From NCBI GenBank assembly GCA_911728435.2, contig OU452200.1:992001-1056000 (forward strand): 64,000 bases of DNA, given 5' to 3'. The notes under the pieces were generated by a model. It did not search any database and was not told where the DNA came from. It worked only from the letters and a program-made list of their open reading frames with translations. Source of the stretch: Apoderus coryli (lineage: Eukaryota; Arthropoda; Insecta; Coleoptera; Attelabidae). Numbering within the stretch: the first letter of the stretch is position 1; each line of letters opens with the position of its first letter. A program made the position numbers and the translations under genes. This document shows positions 10,642 through 22,059 of the stretch, piece after piece.

Positions 10642-11825
10642 TAATAATAATAATAATAGTATTTATTTGCCCAACAGTTTACAAACCCTTTACAGGACTA
10701 ATAGGAGAACGTAGAAGCACATTCGTCCTTGCTCTGTCAATGTGAAAAGCCTGATTATATCGACCCTCCATTTTTGGAACACTAACATTTACTTTTCCAA
10801 GCATATCAGGACAATATATTTTACCATGGAGAAGCTCATACTATAAGAATACAATTAAATTTAAAATTCTTCTTGTCTCCAAGCTTTGCAAATTAAGTCG
10901 AGGTAAGAGTATTGGTATACTTGATACCCCTTTCAGGATAAATTCCTTCCACTTTAAACATTAAAAATTTCAAGAATCTACGTTGGATTTTTTCAACTAT
11001 AGTTTTATGCGTACTATAAAAGGGATACCAAACCAATGAACCATACTCAAGCTTAGAACGAATGTAAGCATTATATAGAACCATCAAGGAACTAACATTA
11101 TTAAAGCGTCTGGTATTTCTAACTATAAAACCATATGTTTTTTTGGTCTCCGTTACTTTGGTCAAGATGTGATCCACGAAACCAAGTCCTGGATCAACAA
11201 TAATTCCAAGATCAACCACAGAATCAACGGAAGATATGACTGTCCTACCCACTCTATACAAATGCTGAATTTTACTTTTTTCTTTGTAAATGTCATACTC
11301 TTGCATTTTGTTGGATTTAATTCAATATTATTTTCCCGACACCATTCCAACACATGATCCAAATCAGCTTGAAGCTCATCACAGTCATCAATACTCTCAA
11401 TTTCAAAGAAAATCTTCAAATCATCCGCAAACAATTCAGTTTGTTAACCAAATCATTTACGAACAAGAACAACAATGGACCCAAGTTAGAACCCTAAAGA
11501 ACACCTGAAAGTGAGCGATATGTGAATATATGAAGATATAAATTAAAAAAAAAATGCTTAAGTCCGTAACAAAACCAAATTGGTCCAATTTCTGCAGCAA
11601 TATCCCATGATCCACCCTATCAAACGCTTTCGCAAAGTCCGCGTATATCACATCCATCTGGCCGCACTTATCAATCACCTCTGAAATATTTTGATTCATT
11701 AATGCCAGATTACTAGTGGTAGATCTCATTGACATGAAACCATGTTGCATCGATGTAATCTTATCTCGGACGGACATATATATGCGATCAAATAACACAC
11801 ACTCAAACAGCTTACAGAAATTGGA
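10642..11825 (-). pseudogene. LINE family C copy 1, 5'-truncated, (TTA)n tail
   Basis: Read on the minus strand from about 11825: CKLFECVLFDRIY, QHGFMSMRSTTSNLALM, motif A IYADFAKAFDRVDHGILL (near 11630), a lost motif B region, motif C MFADDLKIFFEI (near 11430), thumb ELNPTKCKSMTFTKKK, then YGFIVRNTRRFNNVSSLMVL and RSKLEYGSLVWYPFYSTHK. It ends with a conserved GGGCAAATAAATACTATTATT-type 3' end followed by the (TTA)n run at 10642-10658. The 3' end closely matches that of the copy at 43925-45060. Frameshifts near 11300 and 11450 make it inactive. The 5' end abuts a mariner-type transposase fragment in the same orientation. Confidence 0.85.
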
Positions 11826-11831
11826 GATGAG

Positions 11832-12520
11832 TTGAATCAGATTTTCCTATATCTGCAACGATTTCATATATATTACTTTTCCGCTGAGGCGTTTCCTTGC
11901 TCATTTTCGAAAAAATACGGGCCGATGATGCCGCCTAACTACAAAGCGCACCATACGGTCACTTTCTTTGGATGTAATGGTTTTTCGAGAACTATTTGTG
12001 GATTTTGTGAGCTCCATATGCAACAATTTTGTTTGTTTACATAACCGCTTATTTGAAACTGGGCCTCATCACTAAAGATGATTTTGTTGAAAAATGCGTT
12101 ATTTTCGTTTATTTTTTCAGACAGCTAATTCAAAAACGATCGACGCGAACTAAGGTCGGCCGGCTTTAATTTCGGAACGAGCTGAACTTTATAAGCATGA
12201 AGATGAAGATCTTTATGCAAAGTGTCTCTGGTGACGCCCAATTGTGGCGAACGTCGACCATGATCATTCTCAATACTTTGTTGTACAGCGGCTATGTTTG
12301 AATCACTACGGCCACTACGAGCGTATTGTTTTGGTCTATTGTCAGCATAAGTACCGTAACCCTCGAATTTAGTGATTAAATTACGCACATCGGTCGGATA
12401 AGGATCCTGATTACGAGGAAATGCCGCTCGAATTTTACGAAGTGACACAGTAAAATTTTCACCATTTGGATAATAAATTTTCACAACTAAAATTCTTTGT
12501 TCAAGAATGTAGCGTTCCAT
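11832..12520 (-). pseudogene. Mariner-type transposase, N-terminal part, truncated
   Basis: It starts MERYILEQRILVVKIYYPNG (ATG at 12520), with a paired helix-turn-helix region through about 12125. After a frame change come the first catalytic Asp in IIFSDEAQFQISGYVNKQN and the motif KPLHPKKVTVWCAL. The sequence becomes unreadable near 11850, where LINE family C begins, so the second and third Asp are gone. The protein is a diverged relative of the element at 49919-51158 (shared FSDEA.F, GYVNKQN and HPK.VTVWC). Family members are about 340-360 residues, so roughly the first 60 percent remains. Confidence 0.8.
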
Positions 12521-13205
12521 AGTTAAAATTTCCCAACTTTTAACTAAATAAATGTCAAAGGATGACAGCTCAATTCTTTACATTTTATCATTTGATAGCC
12601 AATTTAGTTTCTACCCTCAAATTTGCCCACTCGTTAGAAACAATACTTCTGTATCAAATTTACACTGTAGCTTACGTTTCATTGATCAGCTTGAGAGTAG
12701 AAATTAAATTTTTAATTGAAGCCATTATGTAGCATATGAACTAACATTATTACTTGCATCTGTTTGCCTTACACCTACGTTTTTAAAAATAATAATTATT
12801 TAGCAGTTAATATTTTAGTAGTGAATTGGCGCTTTGGTGCAACAACCTTGATCACGTTTTGATTTAACGATCAGATCACCGTAGGCTGAAATTCACATCC
12901 TCCCAGTATACAAATTGTCTTTTCGTCGTTACGACATCTGGATTTTTCTTTACATTTGTGAACTTTTCCCCTAAAATTATTGTATAGAAATACACAGGGT
13001 GTCTTAAACGCAATAAATATTGGGAAACTATACTGAGGAGAGACAAAGACAAAGTTAATGATATAGGGCCAAATGGCTCAGGTATTTTCACATTATTACA
13101 ATTTTTGATTCTGCGTAAGATTTTAGACATATTTTGTTTGTCATGTCCTTCTTTTCCAACCCTTTTGTGACACAAGTGGGTAGCTCAAGTAGTGAAAATT
13201 TAAAG
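12521..13205. other. No gene; one mariner-type end motif
   Basis: No coding region is supported. TACACAGGGTGTCTTAAA at 12991-13008 resembles the CAGGGTGT ends of the window's MITEs, but its partner end was not found. Confidence 0.35.
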
Positions 13206-14160
13206 GCTTCTTAAATGTAGACTGCAGGCAGTCACTTATGAAAGCATAAAATCAACATACTCGCCCATTTCTACAGGGGTACCACAGGGATCTATACTGG
13301 GACCTCTTTTATTTACTGTATACACGTTTAACTTTCCGTCAGTCTTTAGACCATGGGAACAGCATTTATCAGTAAATGCTGTTCCCATGGTCTAAAGACT
13401 GACGGAAAGTTGATATCAATCAATGCTGATTTGCTTAAATTGGGTGAGTTTGCTAAGGCGCATTGCCTTAAGTTAAATCCGGACAAAACTGTTGCAATAG
13501 TGTTTGGTCGGCGAAATGACAGAAATCTTTTTGAACAGACTTATAATGAGTGTTTGGTTTTGGAGAGACGTAGTACACCATTAAACCGGTGGTTAAGAAC
13601 CTCGGGCTTCTGATTGATCGGGATTTTCGTTACACTGAGTATATCTCGCGTCGTATTCAATCGGCATATGTGAATTTAAAATAAACATTTCAGAACCGTT
13701 CCGTGCTTAGTGCCAAGCTTTGTAATTCATTAGTACTTTCAATGCTAAACTATTGTGACTATTGTGCTTGACACAAAAGGCAGGGCTTAGAATACGGAAA
13801 TTGCAAAACTCCTGTCTGCGCTTGATCTATGGGATCAGGAAATATCAAAGAATCTCTCATACACTCAATCTGATTGGTTGGTTAAATATGGAAAATAGGA
13901 GGCTTTGTCATTCTGCTTGCAGGTTCTGCGGAATCGTGCGTGATAAGACTTCGCCATAGCTACATCAAAGGATAAAATATCGGACGGATGTGCATAATAT
14001 AAATATTCGTCATAAACACGCACTTACCCCGTCTATCCACTCTACTGAAATGCACTATACATATAATATTGTTAAATGCATAAATGAACTGCCAAACGAA
14101 TTGAGAGGATTGCCTAAATCTAGCTTTAAAAAAATTGACTTTTATTAAAGTTGGGGGATG
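13206..14160 (+). pseudogene. LINE family B copy, motif C replaced by a palindrome
   Basis: Motif B is STGVPQGSILGPLLFTVYTF (from about 13268). The catalytic YADD segment that should follow is missing, and a perfect inverted duplication stands in its place. The frame then resumes as INADLLKLGEFAKAHCLKLN (near 13420), NCKTPVCA/LQNSCLRLIYGIRKYQRI (near 13800) and IKYRTDVHNINIRHKHAL to about 14150. Several stops and frameshifts are present. The 5' part of the element is absent. Confidence 0.8.
13330..13411. repeat. Perfect 39-bp palindrome with 4-base loop
   Basis: The left arm 13330-13368 is the exact reverse complement of the right arm 13373-13411, with loop TCAG between. The arms lie in LINE coding sequence. 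The left arm continues the RT frame, while the right arm is a backwards copy of it occupying the place of the catalytic motif. This is the product expected of a fold-back template switch. Confidence 0.95.
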
Positions 14161-14230
14161 AGCATATGGCTTGACTGCCAAAAAGCAGCCAATATCTATC
14201 GCGAATATCCCCGTATATTATGCGTTAATA

Positions 14231-14531
14231 CAGGGTGAGTCACGAGGAACTGTACATACTTCTACCATAAGTAGAGGCACGTGATGGGATTATCAAATGA
14301 CCATTAAAAAATGTCTTCTTGTTTTGATTATTAATATGCAGGGTGAATTATGGATTTTCACCAAAACCATGTTTCGTCATATCTTTTCAATGATTAAGTC
14401 GATTTATTTAATTTTTTTATAAAAGTGTGTATTGGTGTCTGGCAACTAACTAACATATTCAGAATTGAAAAAATCCAGGTCCGTCTTCGAGAAAATTTGT
14501 GGGACTGCTTCATATTCAACACTTCACCTTG
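14231..14531. mobile_element. MITE-1, copy 1 (CAGGGTGA ends, TA target)
   Basis: The element begins CAGGGTGAGTCACGAGG and ends CACTTCACCTTG, with TA on both sides (14229-14230 and 14532-14533). The ends are short imperfect inverted repeats. A second copy at 59551-59837 matches along its length with small indels, which confirms the boundaries. It has no coding capacity. The TA duplication and CAGGGTG end place it with Tc1/mariner-type elements. The reading frame on the minus strand here is not a gene. Confidence 0.8.
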
Positions 14532-14533
14532 TA

Positions 14534-15717
14534 TGTAACTTTTTCCACCCGTAATAGACAGAAAACAAATAAAAAATGTTTGTAATAACCTAGTTTTCTT
14601 ATTTGTTTGAGGAAAACTCATAGGTCTAATTATTTTAATCGGAATGAAATGAACAAGCCAGGGAAATGTTTATTCATAAAATAAATAACAACAACCGAAC
14701 AATAAAACAGTTTTAACAATGTGGAAAAATATGGAACAAAGTAAAAAACAATTTAATGAATATTTCGATTATAAAAGATGTTCAAAATGAAATCCATCTG
14801 CCTCAATACACTTTTCTTGACGGATGTTCAAATAAAGATAAAGTGCAGCGAATACAGAATGCAGGTATAAGATTCGTGTGCAAAGTTCCCTTCGCAGCTC
14901 ATATTACTCAATTTCTTACTAAACTAAAAGAACCTAGGCTCGCCATTCGGTTTGATTACTTGTATTCTGTCTTGCTGTATAAAATTCTTACGTTCCATAT
15001 ACCTCAGTACCTTGCTGACTTCCTCTTGAGGAGATATGGTGTCCACGGACTTGATTTGCGCTTCAACTCCTTTACAATTCCTCAACATTCTACTACTAAA
15101 TTTGAAGGATGTTTTTCATATAATGGTCCTAAACTTTTAAATAACTTAATAGATATTCTTAACTTATCGTTGTTTAGTTTCAAGAGAGAGTTGAGGCGCA
15201 GACTATTTCCTTAAATTATATTCATAAGTGCGTGCTTCTTTTGTACCGTGTTAAGTTTGGAATAAGTGGAAGAGTGACTATAGCCAAATCTTATTCCTTT
15301 TGTGTAAACTAACCTAAGTGACTGATTTGTTATTTGTAAGCAAACTTTGTATTCTTAATTTGTCATTTGGTTTTTTTTTGCACAATAAAACATTTATTAT
15401 TATTATTATAAATGTGTAATGGACTTTCTGATTGTCAGTGGGTCATTTCTGCTAATATTGCAACAGTGAATAATTATAATCGTAATGTTTATTAAATTGT
15501 TTTTTACTTTGTTCCACATTCTTAAAACTGTTTTATTGTTCGGTTGTTGTTATTTATTTTATTTCTTAATTAATGAATAAACATTTCCCTGGCTTGTTCA
15601 TTTCATTCCGATTATTATAATTAGACACATGAGTTTTCCTCAAACAAATAAGAAAACTAGGTTATTACAAACATTTCTTTATCTGTTTTCTGTCTATTAC
15701 GGGTGGAAAAAGTTACA
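14534..15717. mobile_element. Fold-back DNA element with about 240-bp terminal inverted repeats
   Basis: The left arm (14534-about 14774, starting TGTAACTTTTTCCACCCG) and the right arm (about 15475-15717) are inverted repeats with scattered differences. Both outer ends are flanked by TA (14532-14533 and 15718-15719). No transposase is present; the interior is a LINE 3' end in plus orientation. It is best read as a non-autonomous TA-targeting element that later received the LINE. Its left TA is the same dinucleotide that ends MITE-1, so one element probably inserted into the other's terminal TA. Confidence 0.75.
14817..15411 (+). pseudogene. LINE 3' end nested in the fold-back element
   Basis: The frame (14756-15214) carries the C-terminal end of a non-LTR ORF2: DKVQRIQNAGIRFVCKVPF, LYSVLLYKILTFHIPQYLAD and SFKRELRRRLFP, stop at 15214. 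A 3' UTR of about 180 bases follows, ending in AATAAAACA and a (TTA)n run at about 15395-15411. The first residues of the frame come from the fold-back arm, so the start is not genuine. No catalytic part is retained. Confidence 0.75.
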
Positions 15718-15719
15718 TA

Positions 15720-16639
15720 CAGGGTGAATTATTGGGATGAACTAGATATGCCAGATTTTTAAATCTGGCCCTGTAAATCAATTCAGATTATGTTATTTAC
15801 CATACTGGAGCACAGTGTGTGTCGTTTCTGTTTATTTTGAAGATTTCTTTTTAATAACTAAACATTATTATACAGTAAGATTAAGTAATTTTGTAACATT
15901 TCTCTGTAAATGGATTTTCTGTTGAGCAGCAATGAAGCAATTATTATTATCATTATGTGCGTGTAATTAATATTTTGTTACAATAAAAAAATAGTGTAAA
16001 TAACATTTCCTTTCTGTTCCATCTCTTCTATTATCCGCAAACACTAAACGGACCACGCATTAAATTGCTACAAACCTAGTCTGCAATCGTATCATTATAC
16101 GAAAACGAAATTATATCCGTGTTTAAGAGAAAATGGCCTGAACGTGGCCATTACAAGACTGGAATGAAGAATGTCAAATGATCTCTCGTAGTTTTTAAGG
16201 ATTGTTCTATTATCCAGTTTCATTACCCGTTAAAACGAAAAGATTTCGTATGTTTACCATTTAAAGCTAATCTGCATACTGGAATGGGTCTCTCTCGACA
16301 GGCCTGAGTGTCTGGTAAATGTAATTTCCTCGGGCGATCGTGAGTTCCTACAATAATACAGGTTATTATGTACGTGTAAGGAAATCGGCACGTGTTCAAA
16401 CCATTAAATTCTTTAAACTACAATTTTTGTAGGCAATAGAATTGCACAAATTCAAATCCTTCAGGTTGACGTTTTATTATAATACGATAGAAAATCCTTC
16501 AAATCTTCTTTCACGAGGTATTGTGATTTATGGATTAGTTAGTTATATATTTTCGTGAACGTTGCCAAGTCCAAGGTTGGTGTATTCTCTAAGACACCAA
16601 GACGGACGATCCTTCATATTAACAAAGCCGTCCATTAAA
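15720..16639. other. No recognisable gene
   Basis: AT-rich sequence. TACAGGGTGAATTATTGGG at 15718-15736 and GGCCCTGTA near 15765 look like short mariner-type ends. Nothing else is supported. Confidence 0.4.
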
Positions 16640-17430
16640 TATTTGCAGCCCTCGTCAACGAGAACAGTGACCCGAAAATGGAAATCAGTTCGTTCAACGA
16701 TAGAACAGGCCAGAAGGAAGAACCTTTTCACTAGTAGTGACCTAAAGCTCCGCATACGTATATTGCGTTGCTATATCTTCCCAGTGCTACTCTATGGCAC
16801 CGAGAACTGGACACTCTGCCAATCAATGGAGAGCCGGATTGACGCTTTTGACATGTAACAGGTCATTCAATAAGTGCGTAGGATAGATACATTTTGACCA
16901 AATTGATTTTATTATTCAACATAGTTGCCTTCGAGATCAATACAACGAGTATAGGGAATTTTCAAGTTTTCGATACCACTTTTGTAGTACGATTTCTCTT
17001 TCTACTTCATCATTGGACTTACATTTCTTGCCATCAAGATCTAAAACCAGAAACAAATTGCTGGGGCCTAAATCTGGAGAATACGGTAGGTGGGTAAGCA
17101 AAACTCGAAATTCACTTTTTTCCATTTTTTTTTTCAAGAACAAACGTTGTTTCGCAGAAACTGCTGCATATATCCTGGGTAGACAGGATAACCAAAGAAG
17201 AAGTACTGAGGAGAATAGATTAAGGTAAAGAGATGCTGACAATCAAATCAAAGAACGAAAGCGCTAATACATCGAGTACGTTATGAGGGGGGAGCGGTAC
17301 GAGCTTCTCCGACTCGTCATGAAGGAAAGATCGAGGGCAAACGATCTGTGGACAGACGGCAGAACTCATGGGTAATAGACTTGCGTTGATGGTTCGAACA
17401 GACATCTATAGAGATTTTCAGAGGTCCGTT
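16640..17430 (+). pseudogene. LINE family A relative, interrupted by a mariner end
   Basis: The left part reads STIEQARRKNLFTSSDLKLR, IRILRCYIFPVLLYGTENWT and SRIDAFDM, stopping at about 16856. After about 290 bases of foreign sequence it resumes as LLHISWVDRITKEEVLRRID (near 17165). It then degrades through segments matching the GHV-RG-RYELL, K-RSVGRRQNSW and WFE--SIEIFR region of the family, to about 17430. The pieces correspond to the C-terminal region of the copies at 4849 and 32842 but are clearly diverged. Frameshifts are frequent. Confidence 0.75.
16857..17146 (-). mobile_element. Mariner 3' end inserted in the LINE
   Basis: Read on the minus strand, the sequence ends with the C-terminal part of a DD34D mariner transposase: YSPDLGPSNLFLVLDLDGKK, SNDEVEREIVLQKWYRKLEN, then the ECIDLEGNY-like end and a terminus CTTATTGAATGACCTGT next to a TA at 16857-16858. 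The third catalytic Asp (normally S-DFF) is changed to N. Only about 290 bases are present, so the element is heavily deleted or one-ended. Insertion at TA fits mariner. Confidence 0.75.
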
Positions 17431-17654
17431 TTGAAGTTTTGAGTGTTAGTGACGTGACCTGAATAAATAGTGTTAATGACACATCGGGAAATTTTGCCCC
17501 ACTCCTTTCTTTCAATTTTAAAGTTCTGAGATGAGGATCGTTTACTAAGGTGTGGTGGTCGACAGAATTCATATCCTGCCTCCATCAAACGTTTTGCTTT
17601 TTTTGATAAGTAGTGGAGTACATTTGATATGGATCGGTTCGCGAGGGCTTGTAA

Positions 17655-18704
17655 CATGCCGAGATATGCGGATGACACGCAGCTATACACTAGTTTTTCA
17701 TTAGAACCAAGTCAACTTGCAGTCAAAAAAATACACAATTCTCTCAAAAGTATGTACGAATATTCCACAAAAAGTGGTTTAAAGCTTAATCCATCACAGT
17801 CACTGGTTATGTTTTTCGGACCAAACCGAGAATGGTCTTATCAAAATATGATTTTCTCTGTATATAACGTTGGCTTACCTGTGGTAAGGGAAGCCAAGAA
17901 TTTAGGCGTCGTTTTTGATAGTGACCTTAGATTTAAAACGCAAGTGGGTAAATGAGTACAAAAGTCTATTATATCACTTAGGAATTTGTATAGGAGTAAG
18001 ACAGTTTTAGGTAGCAAATTATAGAAACAACTTTGTGAATCTCTGGTGCTCTCACAATACAATTATGCGTATATCATGTATGGTCCTTGCCTGGATACTC
18101 ATTCAAAAAATAGAATCCAGCGGATTCAGAATTCATGCATACGTTTTATAAATAATCTTAGAATGAGAGACCATGTCAGTGATAAATTATTTACTTTGGG
18201 ATGGTTAAACATGCGCAACAGACTAAAATATCGTATGGCTTGCTTCGTCCACAAGCTTCTCAAAACTGGAAATCCCACATAATTGCGTACAAAACTTCGA
18301 TGTGCAATCCATAATCGTTCTACGCGATATTGTAACCTGCTTAACATAATACCTCGCCACCGTACTACGCTGTTTAAGCGCGCCTTCTCCCAGTGTGTAC
18401 AATGATTCAGAGATTAGAGAACAGTTCCTGAACCTAAGTTACAGCTCTTTTAAAAAAAAGTTAAAGGATCGATTGCTCTTTAATTGTGGATAATGGGGTT
18501 AATTTTCTAGTATATTTATGTAATTTTAATTTGATATGGGGAGTGGGTCTCTTTAGTTTTAGTTGTAGTTTACTGTATTATTAGATATATGCTTATTGTT
18601 ATGAATAATGTTGTATTGTAAAACATACATGCTCGGTTAAGAAAACAGCTTTGCTGCCCTTCGCCGAGTTAAAAATAAAGACGTTTCTATTCTATTCTAT
18701 TCTA
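17655..18704 (+). pseudogene. LINE family B relative with (TTCTA)n tail
   Basis: The copy starts exactly at catalytic motif C, RYADDTQLYTSF (17660), then KSGLKLNPSQSLVMFFGPNR, KNLGVVFDSDLRFKTQVGK with a stop near 17955. It continues YNYAYIMYGPCLDTHSKNRI, IQNSCIRFINNLRMRDHVSD and ends near 18480. The 3' UTR ends in AATAAAGACG followed by a (TTCTA)n tail at 18685-18704. The 5' truncation and frameshifts make it dead. The sequence just upstream (17431-17654) is not recognised. Confidence 0.8.
18685..18704 (+). repeat. (TTCTA)n tail of the preceding LINE
   Basis: Four tandem TTCTA units directly follow the LINE 3' UTR. Short tandem tails of this kind are made by the LINE's own reverse transcriptase. 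Confidence 0.8.
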
Positions 18705-19109
18705 ATGGTGAATCGCGGGTAATCAAATGCTATGAAGGGATTTAAACACTTTTTTGTAGGAACTTGCACGTCCATTCCTATCTACAAGCCATACCATATT
18801 ATGGTACACCCACACATGAAAATAAGACCGATAAAATTAAATTAAAAAAAGAAATAATAAAAATAAAAAATGAGTCTAACTTTGAATAAATGTTTGTTTT
18901 GGCTTAGATCACACACACAGATAGAATCACACCATTTGGGAGAATAATAATAATTCAATTTTAAATAGGAGCGCGATTGCCGAAGACATAAACTGTCACC
19001 TAATTATAATTGATGGTGAATATTTTAGCAGGCCCACCTACAAATGGAATAATGTGTGAAACGATTAGGCGTTTATTATAATCAGATGAAATTCGATACG
19101 TGGAAATGA
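18705..19109. other. No recognisable gene
   Basis: AT-rich spacer without a supported feature. Confidence 0.4.
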
Positions 19110-19400
19110 TGTACGAGGGTCATTCAGACAATTATTACTATTTTTGTGACAGGTGTATTCGAGGACAGGCTGTAAAATCAAATCTAAAAATACCAAGAAG
19201 AGTGGTGGTATTTTGATGCATCTCCATAGCGATAAATCTAGCAAAACCAACAATGCAGTCAAATATTCAAACAGAATTTGTTGTTTAATTTCGAAAAGTA
19301 ACTCACGTGATTTCATCGAAAAAGGTTCTTTTTTAGATGGCTCAAAGATCAAGGATGTGGAATATATTCTAAGAAATATATTTTTATACAAGACAAAGAT
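19110..19400 (+). pseudogene. Possible IS1595/Merlin-like transposase zinc-ribbon remnant
   Basis: The frame from 19153 reads ...GGILMHLHSDKSSKT...YSNRICCLISKSNSRDFIEKGSFLDGSKI. The order 'GG-MHLHSD, N-RIC, KGSF--GSKI' resembles the N-terminal zinc-ribbon domain of ISXO2/IS1595-type (Merlin) transposases found in insect genomes. Only about 80 residues remain and the cysteine pairs are incomplete. The right side is cut by the 3' end of the next LINE. This is a suggestion from pattern, not a firm identification. Confidence 0.3.
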
Positions 19401-20585
19401 CAATTAAAAATATCAATTTTCTCGGACACAGAGTTACAAGTATGGCACATAAAATGTAAAGGGGAACGCAACAACAAATTAGTACGCGAGGCCGGAAAGT
19501 AAAATACGATTCCGTTATTACGTGTACGTAGATTTGGAACACAAAAAGGAATCTGGCTTAAAAACTCTGGACAGTCAGGAAGTCCATTAATAATTTTAAA
19601 GAGCAATACTAGAGCGGAATATTCTCTCCGAGTATTTAATGATACTAGATTAAAACGGTTTAGCAGTATATCATGAGGAAACCCAATGGATGGATAAACC
19701 CCATCAACCCGAAACCACAGCAACTTGGCAAAACGACGCTGGATTCGTTCAATATTAGTTATATGTATGGCATACTACAGATGCATATTCCAGTTTAGAT
19801 CTGACAAATGCGTTGAAAAGAACAATGAGTGTTTGAGGTGTCACAAACTCTTTCGAATTGCGCACAAAAAAAACCCAGAGATCTATAGGATGCTGAAACT
19901 ATATTATTGTAATGATTAGTAAAGCTCAGTTTACCATCAAACCAAACACATAAATCTTTAAACTCATCACAAGTTGTTAATGGACTATTATTTATACAAT
20001 ATGAAAATTTTCCGTGTATAGGAAACACTAAAACATTTATCAATATTCAGATAAAGATTATTACGGACACACCACTCATATACAACATTTAAATCGTCCT
20101 GAAGATCTTTAGTACTATTAATGACAGAATATACTTTGCAGTCGTCAGCATATAATAACGAACTATTTGTCAAGCCTCTAGAAATATCATCGATAAAACA
20201 CAGGAACAACAATGGTCCAAGTACAGAGCCCTGGGGAACACCAGATGACACTTTAAAATTTGCGGAACGAAATCCTCGACTTTCCACATACTGAAATCTA
20301 TCCTTCAGATACGACTTCAAAAGCAGCAGTAAATTATAAGATAATTCATAACGACACAGTTTACGCTGTAGAATACCATGATCAAGTCTATCAAAGGTTT
20401 TAGAAAAATCAGTGTAGATTACATCTACCTGACCCCATTATCAAGTCGCTCAGTTAAAAACTGTGTTAAAACCAATAAATTAGGTGACGTAGAACGATCG
20501 GGAAAAAAGCCATGTTGTACCGATGAAATCTGACGCCTAACATGGCTCATAATAATATCATGGAGCACAAATTCAAAAACACGAC
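19400..20585 (-). pseudogene. LINE family C relative (YADDCKVY type), frameshifted
   Basis: Minus-strand order from 20585: FEFVLHDIIMSHVRRQIS, SVQHGFFPDRSTSPNLLVL, a degraded motif A, SYLKDRFQYVESRGFRS, motif B SSGVPQGSVLGPLLFLCFID (near 20235), motif C LLYADDCKVYSVINS (near 20150), thumb LYLNIDKCFSVSYTRK. After a frameshift near 20000 come CINNSPLTTCDEFKDL, KLSFTNHYNNIVSASYRSLG and FRVDGVYPSIGFPHD (19700), then RTNLLLRSPLHFMCHTCN (19440). Both catalytic aspartates of motif C survive, but frame breaks exclude function. Confidence 0.8.
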
Positions 20586-21533
20586 TTTTTTAACGAAAAG
20601 AGATAGAATTTTTTTTTTCGAAAAGTGTTAGGCAAAAAAAAAGATCTTTTCGATTGTTGCAAAATACAGGTATGTTCGTGGAAAAATAACATTGACGACG
20701 TCATTTTCTCCATTTTGCGAAATTAGAAAAAAATATTTTGCTTTCCCAAAATGGACCCTAGCGCAACTCAATTTAGCCCTTTAAAAATATTTTTATTATC
20801 TTATCTGGTTCTCATACAATAGGCCGAGTTTGGGACACCCTTTACATCAGGAAATATTGACCTTAAATGAATAACTTTTATAACGGGTGTCCCACCGGGA
20901 AAGGTTTCGAAGATGCGAATCAGTTCTGATTCTCACATATTAAACGTAGCTAGGCAGTTGCCTGGAAAGGCTGGTGTAAGAGAAGGGCCCACTCTGTATA
21001 CTAACTCTAATGTTATTTCTATTTTTGCACATATACACATATAAGCGGTAATAAGAGAGAAAATGATAAATTTAATTAAAAACGACCAACTTAGATGCAG
21101 ATATAAATTTTACCTGTTCACGTAGAAACTTGCAATTTATCTATCTAAGCCTGCTGTCATGCCCATGCAATTTATCATCATTTATCCCGAAGATTATTTC
21201 CTTATAATTATTATTGTGAGCTTGTGGTTTTAACATGCTTTTCGAATATTTTTCCTCGACTTTTTATCTTAACGATTTTTCCTTTTCGGTTCGCCTGCAC
21301 GTATATTCTTCTATACAGTGTTATCAATGCGGATAAAAACTGGTTATTTGCGATGGTAATTATTATCGTATTCATAATATTATGGTACCTGCATACGAGT
21401 AGTAGACGTTGTAATTAATTAACAAGAAGTTCCTATCAACACCAAACAACAATCATGGGAAAGACACAAAGATTTGTTTATTATACCTACCTAAAGCTGA
21501 ATTAGCGAAATTAGAATAGCAGTAAATCTCTAA
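20586..21533. other. No recognisable gene
   Basis: GTGTCCCACCGGG at about 20886 and ACTCTGTATAC at about 20990 could be worn ends of a TA-targeting MITE. No coding region is supported. Confidence 0.35.
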
Positions 21534-21722
21534 TGTAAGTAATATTATTTATATTCTATTAGTATAACTTTCTTATTTAAGTTTCATCATTTTGTAAATT
21601 CTTCTCAACTTTAACTGTTAATAAACTTAGTCTATTTAAACTTGGTATTTGGTGTTTCAATCTTTTAGATAAGGGCCTTATTTTCAATGCCCTCCTAGTT
21701 CACGTTAAACCTAAACGTCACA
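21534..21722. repeat. LTR-like dispersed repeat, copy 1
   Basis: It starts TGTAAGTAATATTATT and ends ACGTCACA, and contains an AATAAA followed by CTTAGTCTATTTAAACTTGG. A second copy lies at 25974-26145. TG...CA ends with an internal polyadenylation signal suggest solo LTRs. No internal gag-pol or primer-binding site was recognised between them, so this remains tentative. Confidence 0.5.
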
Positions 21723-22059
21723 ATATTATAAGCACTTAATAAAAAGGTGGACTGTTCCAAGGATTTTTGAAATGCGGTTAGTTATACCTTCTACATATAT
21801 GGAAGCAACTGAGGATTGCAACTCACCTCTGTTCTCTGTTATCGGTGTTTCAACTAGGTGATTTATAATTTTTCTATAGACGTTTGGATATCTTTCAGTT
21901 TATTATTATTTATTGGAGAGCAAAACAGACGCCAGATGTGATCGAGATGATTCAATGGATTGAGGACAGAGATAATACACGATGAACTGATGAATTTCTT
22001 ACAGAAGGCTTTTGAAGTGGACGGTGTTGTGAATGAGCGTTTCATCATCAGCTAACGAG

